Shown: positions 6,708 through 12,292 of the stretch, piece by piece
How the letters are laid out: each line of letters begins with the position of its first letter
Numbering within the stretch: position 1 is the first letter of the stretch
Assembly (NCBI GenBank): GCA_036835375.1
Contig: DAITMB010000135.1
Span: forward strand, 1 to 12,292
DNA from: JANQTF01 sp036835375
GTDB taxonomy: Bacteria > Bacteroidota > Bacteroidia > J057
Direction: 5' to 3'
DNA: 12,292 nt
Notes under the pieces: generated by a model
What the model saw: only the letters and a program-made list of their open reading frames with translations
Told to the model about the DNA's origin: nothing
The model's database searches: none
Translations under genes and position numbers: made by a program

Positions 6708-7555
6708 CAACCCTCTACCACTGACTCGCAAATATAGTCGGGAATAATGCCTGTGGTTTCGATTTGGTTTTCGGCTTTGCCAGGCTGTGTGTTGCCGGTG
6801 AGGACGAGACAGGTATCAATGCCAAATTTATTCCCGCCGAGGATGTCCGTGTGAAGGGTGTCGCCCACCATAAGAATCTCGCGCTTGTCGATAGGACCGT
6901 GCTGCTGGATGTGCTCGTAGGCAAATTGAAATATTTGCGCATCCGGTTTCCCAAAGCGAATGAAGGTCTTTTGCACAATTTGCTCCAACATGTTGGCAAT
7001 ACCGCCGATGGCGATGGCGACGTCTTGTTTGGCGACTGGATAGGTCATGTCGGTGTTAGCGACTATCACGGCCATGTTGCGCTTGCGCAGGAGATTCACC
7101 GCTTTGTTGATGTTTTCCATCCAATCAAATCCTTCGTCATCAAGCAATACCAGGGCATGAATGTCGTCCACATGCTCGAGGTCGAGGTTCCGAATGGAAA
7201 TCGTGCGCAGACCGCGGGTCTCCACATAGTGAGCAGATTCCGACGTGCCGAGGTAGGCGACAGTACCGCCATTGACCTTAGACTTGAGAAAATCCAGCGC
7301 CAACATTCCCGAAGAGATGATCCGATCGGGGGTAATGGCGTCCACGCCGCGCAGTTGATAGTGCGCCGCGAGATCTTCAGGGCTGCGCGAGGCGTCGTTG
7401 GTCAGGAGATAAAACTCAATGTCGTGTGCCTGGAGAAAGGAAATGGTCTCTCGAATGCCGGGAATCACCCCCTTGTGGTTTTTGAGCACGCCATAGGCAT
7501 CGAAGAAAATGGCTTTGTATTTCAGGGCAATAGATTGAAAGCTCACAAGTTGCAT
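6707..7555 (-). CDS. HAD-superfamily hydrolase, class IIA (NagD-like) with altered motif I
   Basis: A 282-residue protein with the HAD-IIA layout. Motif I FFDAYGVLKN has the nucleophile Asp19 but Tyr21 where the second, acid/base Asp usually stands. Motif II is LLTNDAS (Thr52). A C2-type cap occupies roughly residues 85-195. The motif III lysine is Lys203 in FGKPDAQIF, and motif IV is VGDTLHTDILGG (Asp232, Asp237). Family members remove phosphate from sugar phosphates, nucleotides or pyridoxal phosphate in the cytosol. Related class IIA proteins may carry Trp in the second motif I position, so an aromatic here is not unique, but phosphatase activity cannot be assumed. The start overlaps the end of the upstream APH-fold gene by 13 bases, so the two are almost certainly co-transcribed and coupled. 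The substrate is unknown. Confidence 0.88.
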   Translation of the reverse strand: MQLVSFQSIALKYKAIFFDAYGVLKNHKGVIPGIRETISFLQAHDIEFYLLTNDASRSPEDLAAHYQLRGVDAITPDRIISSGMLALDFLKSKVNGGTVAYLGTSESAHYVETRGLRTISIRNLDLEHVDDIHALVLLDDEGFDWMENINKAVNLLRKRNMAVIVANTDMTYPVAKQDVAIAIGGIANMLEQIVQKTFIRFGKPDAQIFQFAYEHIQQHGPIDKREILMVGDTLHTDILGGNKFGIDTCLVLTGNTQPGKAENQIETTGIIPDYICESVVEG

Positions 7556-8586
7556 GCACGTAGGAGTTTGTCAGCATCAAATACCTCCTCCAGCCGAGGG
7601 AGATAGAGTTGAAAGGCTTCTTTCTGAAGTCGATCAGCGTAAATCGGGTGAAAAAAATAGCGACCGTACTTGATCACGTACTGAAGAATAAAAAAGCGGT
7701 AAGACTCTTTAATAAAACGAATTTCTTGAGCATCCAGCGGATAATGCTGCTGATACTGCTGCAAAAATAGCAGAAAACGCGGTTCCATCAGGGTGTCGGG
7801 CACATAGCTAAATTGTGTCTGGTCGCCAATATCGGAAACCACCCGGCTCATAAAGAAAAAATCCATCACCCTCGGGCATACCCGAAACCAGTCGTAGTCC
7901 CACCGACTAAAGATTCGTCCGGTCTTGCTCAGGGAAAAATTTCCGCTGTTCCAATCTACGAACACGGGGAGCTGGCGCATGTCTTCATAGCCAAGCCGGT
8001 CGGCTCCTTCGAGAAAAGCCTCGGCGTGATGGCGGATTAGCTCCACGTGTGACCCAAATTCTAGCGCGCCTTCGGGGCGGTCCAGCTTGAGCAGCAGCTC
8101 CTTCACGTCCCAAGGCATGGTCTTGGACGATGGCGGCAATTCGATCAGCGTCTGGGCACAAGCCTTGTGAAACAGCGCCAATTGCCGCCCCAAGTTCACG
8201 ATGTCGGTCTCTCCGAGGCGTTTGGGCAAGCGACGCATGAAGCGCACTGGTCGGTAAAAGACGACCCACACATCCAGACCGTCTTGCTGGTAGCGGTACG
8301 TAAACACCGAGCCTTCCTTCATCAGCGAATGGCCGATCGTGCGATCATAGGGTGGCTTGAGTCCGTGAGCCAGTACATTCACGATGCTGTGATCTTCTCG
8401 AAAGTGCTCGTAGGTGCCGAAATAGGAGAGTTTGGCGATCAAAAACTGTTTGGCGCTGAACTGAATTTTGTACACATGATTGGTCGAGACCATCACGGAG
8501 ATGTCGGTGATGGTCTTGATAGGCTGCTTTGGGTCGTAGGACTGCCAGGCAGCTTCTACGATGGCGCTAAAATCGATGAGTCGCAT
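7543..8586 (-). CDS. APH/choline-kinase-fold phosphotransferase-like protein
   Basis: A 347-residue protein when started at the ATG at 8586-8584 (MRLIDFSAIVEAAW). Seen: an N-lobe with a candidate ATP-binding Lys52 (FLIAKLSYFG); a catalytic-loop equivalent at VFVDWNSGN, where Asp211 and Asn216 keep the D-x4-N spacing of HGDxxxxN but Phe replaces the usual His; and a metal-binding WDYDWF with Asp230 and Asp232. From family knowledge, APH-fold enzymes phosphorylate small molecules such as aminoglycosides, choline, homoserine or sugars. Genomic context does not point to drug resistance, and I would not call it a resistance gene. The frame stays open 56 codons further up to 8754, but that segment is basic and irregular and looks untranslated. 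No clear promoter was found. It forms an overlapping pair with the HAD gene, suggesting a kinase/phosphatase couple on one metabolite (inference). Confidence 0.82.
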   Translation of the reverse strand: MRLIDFSAIVEAAWQSYDPKQPIKTITDISVMVSTNHVYKIQFSAKQFLIAKLSYFGTYEHFREDHSIVNVLAHGLKPPYDRTIGHSLMKEGSVFTYRYQQDGLDVWVVFYRPVRFMRRLPKRLGETDIVNLGRQLALFHKACAQTLIELPPSSKTMPWDVKELLLKLDRPEGALEFGSHVELIRHHAEAFLEGADRLGYEDMRQLPVFVDWNSGNFSLSKTGRIFSRWDYDWFRVCPRVMDFFFMSRVVSDIGDQTQFSYVPDTLMEPRFLLFLQQYQQHYPLDAQEIRFIKESYRFFILQYVIKYGRYFFHPIYADRLQKEAFQLYLPRLEEVFDADKLLRACNL

Positions 8587-9020
8587 AGAAGAATCAGTTG
8601 CCGGGGCGATGGACGGATTCACGAGCGTAAGGTTAGAAGGGTGTTGGAAAGCGAGTAGTGTGTGGATCTTCAGAAGGAATAAATACGAGAGCTGGTCAAT
8701 TTTTTGGGTTCGTCTGCCTTTTCGAGTCGTGAGATGACCTTTCGAAGAAAGCAAGGTTGGATCTGCCGATCGATTGTAATAAGTTTGAAACAGGTTGCCA
8801 CAACAAAGAACAGCAAGTCCACGCCCTCTCCTACACAGGCGCTGCTAGGATGAGGCAACTTCCCTGTCTGGTCTTCATTGAAAGAATTTTCCAGAAAAAA
8901 CTTCTCGCAAAATAAGGCCTTTTTCCATGCCTCATTTGCACATTTTTTACAAGCTACTTACGTGGAAATGGGTGGTTTGTGGAGTGCCTCTTCAAGCGGT
9001 CATGGGCTCCGAAAATCCTT
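8587..9020. other. 434-base gap with no supported gene
   Basis: The gap lies between the end of the radical SAM gene and the preferred start of the APH-fold gene, both on the minus strand. It must contain the APH-fold promoter unless the genes are co-transcribed. Candidate small frames (for example a minus-strand one at 8670-8858) show no recognisable motif or promoter. A near-match to the -7 box (minus-strand TTATTTTG, about 8916-8909) lacks a -33 partner. No intrinsic terminator with a T-run is visible after the radical SAM stop codon. Confidence 0.5.
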
Positions 9021-11210
9021 TTAGAGAATCAAAAGTCCTTTTTCGCGGAGAGCAAGCCCCATGTTGGAGGAGATCCATGCTTCAAATGAGCCGAGCTTGT
9101 CAGCTTCCCAGGCGGCTCGAAAACTGGCCAATGGCGCTGCGCCGGGTCCATGTGCGCGAATGCCCGGGAGCTGCTTTGCCAGCCAGCTGCCAATGGGTGC
9201 TGAGCAACGCAGCAACCACTCGTCTTGGGCGAAGTAGAAAGTTAGCTCTGCAACATCTTGAGCATCGCTCAAAGTCAATTCCGGCTCAGGGCCAAGCCAC
9301 ACCACATTGGCATGGCTCGATAGGGTAGGAGCAGGAGCTTCTCCCAAGGCCTGCTGAATATAATCAGGATGGATGGAGGGGGAGGGAACTTCTGATTCAA
9401 ACCAACTCTCCAACGGTTCTTCGAGTCCCACTCCGTGCATGTAGTTAAACAAAGATTTTCGCAGGCCCTCGCCAAAGTGCGTGTGCGTAGCACCAGCGGG
9501 ATCTTCGTGAAACAGGTCATTGTCTGCGAATCCGCCGAAGTCAGGACCTACCCGCATCACTCCGTAGGCTGCTGGCTGGAGGCCTACCGGACTGTGAGCC
9601 GTCATGGCAAATTGGTGCCAAAAACCCGACTGCACCACACCCGCTTCGAAGAGCTGCCGCACCATCTCCAGCGAATCGATGGTCTCTTGCGCTGTTTGTG
9701 TTGGGAATCCATACATGAGGTAAGCGTGAACCATGATCCCCGCATCGGTAAAGGCACCTGCTACCTGCGCCACTTGTGCAACGGTCACCCCTTTTTTCAT
9801 CAAGGCCAGCAATCGGTCTGAGGCAACCTCCAGTCCACCCGAAACAGCAATACAGCCAGCAGCTTTAAGCAAGCGGCAAAGGTCGGGGCTGAATCTTTTT
9901 TCAAATCGAATGTTCGTCCACCACACCACCGTGAGGTTTCTTTTCAATATCTCCAGGGCGAGGTCGCGCAGGAGCGCAGGTGGGGCTGCCTCATCCACGA
10001 AGTGAAATCCATGTTCGCCCGTTTGGGCAATCAGCGTCTCGATGCGATCACACAGCAGTGCGGCATCCACCGGTTCATAGCGACCAATATAGTCAAGGCT
10101 CACGTCGCAGAATGAGCATTTTCCCCAGTAGCAGCCGTGGGCCAGCGTGAGTTTATTCCATCGGCCATTGCTCCACAAGCTGTGCATGGGATTCACCAAC
10201 TCGATCACAGAGAGGTAGCGATCCAGGGGGAGTCCTGTGTAATCGGGGGTGCCAACTTCCCGCTGCGGCACATCTTTTTCGGTGGCACCATTGACATATT
10301 GAACCAGGTTCTCGTGTCGGGTGAAAGTGCGTTTGAGCAGGTGCTTGTCCCGGTTTCCGGCGAGGTGTTCCAGCAGTGCCAGCAGCGGCGCTTCCCCGTC
10401 GTCGAGGCACACATAGTCGAGGTAATGAAAGAGTCGCGATTCTTGCAGCCGCCGCAGCTCTGTGTTGGCGTAGCCGCCGCCCATGACTACAGTGATGGCG
10501 GGATGATGTCGCTTGAGGTATTGCCCTGCACGAAGCGCGCCGTAGAGGTTGCCGGGAAAGGGCACCGAAAGACATACTACAGCCGGGCGATGCGTCTGCA
10601 CCAAGGTCTCTAGGTGCGCTTGCATAAGGCGCGTGACCAACGTCTCGGGGCCTTGAAGCGCTTGCTCCAGTTCCTCAAAATGGCTGGCAGTGCGACCCAG
10701 TCGTTCTGCGTATCGACTGAATCCAAAGTGTGGATCGATGGTCTCTTGAATGAGATCCGCCAAATCTTCCAGATACAGCGTCGCATAATGCCGGGCGCGG
10801 TCCTCCATTCCCATGCTGCCAAATGCCCAATCCAAGTCCTCCAGTTGTAGAAACCTTCCTGCCTCTGGGAGATAGCTCCGATCGCAGATTCGGTGCGCGA
10901 GGGTCGGATTTCGATGTTGGAGGAAGCGGATCACTGGCTCAATCGTCGCCAGGTAGGCGTGGCGGAGCTGGTAGATCCGAAAGCTATTTTCCGATACTTC
11001 TTTTTCCGATTCGTCAGACGCTTCGAGGGCAGCAAACACCTCTTCCAGCCCCTTGCGGGAAAATAGTGCCAGAATCACCTCAATGCCCAAGTCTGCCTGT
11101 GCCGATTCGTATCCCTGGGTATTGAGAAATCCCTTGAGGTAAGCCGTCGCCGGATAGGGCGTGTTCAGTTGGGTGAATGGTGGTGTGAGAAGAAGGAGGC
11201 TGGGTTTCAC
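9021..11210 (-). CDS. B12-binding-domain radical SAM protein with CX4CX2C cluster motif
   Basis: A 729-residue protein starting at GTG (11210-11208), since no in-frame ATG lies just upstream. Layout: residues 1-310 resemble the cobalamin-binding Rossmann module of B12 radical SAM enzymes (LLLLTPPFTQLNTPYPATAYLKG at the start, VVCLSVPFPGNLYGA at 211-225, VVMGGGYAN at 241-249), with an unusually long helical insertion at about 50-200. The DxHxxG cobalamin loop is not evident. The radical SAM barrel runs about 350-600: cluster cysteines Cys360, Cys365 and Cys368 in HGCYWGKCSFCD, then HFVDEAAPP (403-411), SGGLEVASDRLL (457-468) and MYGFPTQT (499-506). A C-terminal domain of about 120 residues follows. 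From family knowledge such proteins use SAM, a 4Fe-4S cluster and often B12 for methylation or rearrangement; the substrate here is unknown. The cysteine spacing is CX4CX2C instead of CX3CX2C. It appears to be a single-gene unit. Confidence 0.9.
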   Translation of the reverse strand: MKPSLLLLTPPFTQLNTPYPATAYLKGFLNTQGYESAQADLGIEVILALFSRKGLEEVFAALEASDESEKEVSENSFRIYQLRHAYLATIEPVIRFLQHRNPTLAHRICDRSYLPEAGRFLQLEDLDWAFGSMGMEDRARHYATLYLEDLADLIQETIDPHFGFSRYAERLGRTASHFEELEQALQGPETLVTRLMQAHLETLVQTHRPAVVCLSVPFPGNLYGALRAGQYLKRHHPAITVVMGGGYANTELRRLQESRLFHYLDYVCLDDGEAPLLALLEHLAGNRDKHLLKRTFTRHENLVQYVNGATEKDVPQREVGTPDYTGLPLDRYLSVIELVNPMHSLWSNGRWNKLTLAHGCYWGKCSFCDVSLDYIGRYEPVDAALLCDRIETLIAQTGEHGFHFVDEAAPPALLRDLALEILKRNLTVVWWTNIRFEKRFSPDLCRLLKAAGCIAVSGGLEVASDRLLALMKKGVTVAQVAQVAGAFTDAGIMVHAYLMYGFPTQTAQETIDSLEMVRQLFEAGVVQSGFWHQFAMTAHSPVGLQPAAYGVMRVGPDFGGFADNDLFHEDPAGATHTHFGEGLRKSLFNYMHGVGLEEPLESWFESEVPSPSIHPDYIQQALGEAPAPTLSSHANVVWLGPEPELTLSDAQDVAELTFYFAQDEWLLRCSAPIGSWLAKQLPGIRAHGPGAAPLASFRAAWEADKLGSFEAWISSNMGLALREKGLLIL

Positions 11211-11371
11211 TGGATGGCGGGATTCTGATGGATACGAATGTAAAATTGCGACTTTTCCGGGACTTTCGCGAGGCGAGCGCTAGGCGCGGAAGTGCCAATC
11301 GACTTTGAAATGGTAGAGGGAACCCGCTCGCTCACGACATGGATTGATCACTTGAAGGGTCGTCTGGGTTT

Positions 11372-11409
11372 GGAATGAATGAATATTTCCTTTTAAAGTT
11401 ATTCATTCC
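11372..11409. promoter_or_regulatory. Inverted repeat between divergent genes, possible operator
   Basis: GGAATGAAT (11372-11380) and ATTCATTCC (11401-11409) are exact 9-base reverse complements with a 20-base centre. GAATGA is repeated in tandem on the left, so an alternative 9-bp register also pairs. The centre-to-centre distance of 29 bases is compatible with a two-dimer operator. It lies 48 bases before the ATG at 11458 and about 160 bases from the start of the divergent radical SAM gene. No convincing promoter could be assigned to either gene here. Confidence 0.4.
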
Positions 11410-11457
11410 GTGCAGCGAACCTCTATCAGCCTCCGTTTGTTGGAAAATGGCTGACTT

Positions 11458-12090
11458 ATGCGCAATTATTCGCTTTTTCTCTCCAGTATAATTCTCCTGA
11501 CCTGCTTGCAGATGTCTCCCTTGATGGGGCAAGAAGCCGCACCTTCTTTTGTTCCAGGCGAGTACACCAAAGGCTATTATTCCACGGTGACACTGGGACT
11601 GCTCTTGCCAGGGACTAGGTCTTCCTTGGGAGATTTCGGGAACAGCTTCTCCACCATGCACTTGAAGTTGGTGAACACCCACGGCATTCGGGCGAGCCGA
11701 TACCTCACCATGGGCGTGGGTACAGGGATCATTTTCTTAGACAGAGGCATGGCATTGCCGCTCTTCACAGAGTTGCGCGGCGACTTGTGCAAGGGAGAGA
11801 TTACCCCTACTTGGTATGCACAAGTGGGGAGCAGTATTCCATTGTATGGGAAACAGGAAGTCACCGACTGGTGGGGCAATGTCGTGCAAAGGGATTTCAA
11901 GGCGAGGGGAGGACTGATGTATGACATTGGCATAGGGATCAAGGTGCGCGGCGCTGGGCGGAGCGTGTCGATGATTACCATTGGATACCAGACCCAGACG
12001 ATCACGGAGAAGTATCGGTCTTGGGGCACTCGATATGAAGAAACACGCCAATTTCAGCGCCTCAGCATCCAGTTAGGCTGGATGTTTTAA
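11458..12090 (+). CDS. Exported protein, probable small outer-membrane beta-barrel
   Basis: A 210-residue protein. Residues 1-25 form a signal peptide (MRNYSLFLSSIILLTCLQMSP, then LMGQ before EAAPS); Cys16 is inside the hydrophobic core and lacks a lipobox. The mature part has alternating strands ending in glycine-rich or aromatic turns: YYSTVTLGLLLPG (40-52), YLTMGVGTGIIFLD (82-95), LPLFTELRGDL (100-110), TWYAQVGSSIPLY (118-130), GGLMYDIGIGIKV (151-163), SMITIGYQTQT (171-181) and RLSIQLGWMF (201-210). A C-terminal Phe after a last amphipathic strand is the usual mark of outer-membrane barrels. About eight strands fit this length. I recognise no specific family. It may share control with the divergent radical SAM gene through the inverted repeat at 11372-11409. 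No strong terminator follows it. Confidence 0.75.
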   Translation: MRNYSLFLSSIILLTCLQMSPLMGQEAAPSFVPGEYTKGYYSTVTLGLLLPGTRSSLGDFGNSFSTMHLKLVNTHGIRASRYLTMGVGTGIIFLDRGMALPLFTELRGDLCKGEITPTWYAQVGSSIPLYGKQEVTDWWGNVVQRDFKARGGLMYDIGIGIKVRGAGRSVSMITIGYQTQTITEKYRSWGTRYEETRQFQRLSIQLGWMF

Positions 12091-12262
12091 ACGGAAACCT
12101 CTCTCGCTTTGATTGTGCTGAATCGATTGAGTGTCGAGGTTTTGTCCCTTTCGTTGTGACGGAATGACGACCAAAAGAACCAGCGGAAAGTTCTGCGAAA
12201 TTTTCCTTTCATCAACTCCCCCGCGAGGAAGAGTCACCTGAACCTTTCAACATGTACCTGCT

Positions 12263-12292
12263 ATGAAATCTATTCGAATGACCGTTCTCCTG
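12263..12292 (+). CDS. Start of a further gene, cut by the window edge (probable exported protein)
   Basis: The last 30 bases read as ten codons, MKSIRMTVLL, running off the edge. A Lys/Arg-containing start leading into hydrophobic residues is the opening of a signal peptide. A nearby ATG at 12252 hits a stop after four codons, so 12263 is the better start. It is on the same strand as the exported protein ending at 12090, after a 172-base gap. Nothing more can be said from ten residues. Confidence 0.5.
   Translation, partial: MKSIRMTVLL

Noticed and set aside
6764..7606. 280-codon plus-strand frame opposite the HAD gene
   Set aside because: The minus strand carries all the HAD motifs in one frame; the plus frame is its antisense shadow.
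8587..8754. 56-codon N-terminal extension of the APH-fold gene
   Set aside because: The extension is basic and irregular with no domain character. The kinase-like fold begins cleanly at the ATG at 8586.
8670..8858. 62-codon minus-strand frame in the gap upstream of the APH-fold gene
   Set aside because: No promoter, no ribosome site, and no sequence pattern typical of a small protein.
12095..12142. 7-base AAACCTC/GAGGTTT inverted repeat followed by T's after the exported-protein gene
   Set aside because: A 34-base loop with a 7-bp stem is a poor terminator; not called as a feature.
1..12292. CRISPR arrays, tRNA or rRNA genes, insertion sequences, attachment sites
   Set aside because: No regularly spaced repeats, cloverleaf, rRNA-like stretch, transposase frame or flanking terminal repeats were seen by eye.

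Overview
The window looks like chromosomal DNA from a member of the Bacteroidota with moderate to fairly high GC. Three things point there. Two promoter candidates fit the Bacteroidota pattern (TTG, about 20 bases, then TAnnTTTG). There is a DUF2490-type outer-membrane protein. Clear Shine-Dalgarno sites are largely absent. I cannot name a genus. No rRNA, tRNA, insertion sequence, integrase or CRISPR array is visible.

Layout from left to right: (1) a complete GMC-family flavin oxidoreductase on the minus strand (2-1615). (2) A 566-base divergent intergenic region. (3) A stand-alone eukaryotic-type glycogen branching enzyme, glgB, on the plus strand (2182-4197), ending at a perfect 14-bp bidirectional terminator. 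(4) Facing glgB, a 57-residue, very basic protein gene on the minus strand (4360-4533) with its own well-formed promoter. (5) A two-gene plus-strand operon, visibly AT-richer than its surroundings: a DUF2490-like outer-membrane barrel (4904-5713) and a membrane-anchored coiled-coil/MORN-repeat protein (5713-6615). Their stop and start codons overlap, and a promoter with an overlapping palindrome lies upstream. (6) A convergent minus-strand pair, an APH/choline-kinase-fold protein (7543-8586) overlapping a HAD-IIA phosphatase-like protein (6707-7555). (7) A 729-residue B12-binding-type radical SAM protein on the minus strand (9021-11210). (8) A small exported, probably beta-barrel protein on the plus strand (11458-12090), then the first ten codons of another gene at the right edge.

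The genes do not form one pathway. The most system-like unit is the DUF2490-MORN pair, which I infer to be an envelope module: an outer-membrane barrel partnered with an inner-membrane-anchored periplasmic MORN protein. The APH-fold/HAD pair is probably a co-translated kinase-like and phosphatase-like couple acting on an unknown small molecule, with a substitution in one conserved position of each. The radical SAM protein carries a CX4CX2C cluster motif instead of the usual CX3CX2C. The remaining genes are ordinary accessory metabolism and envelope functions.
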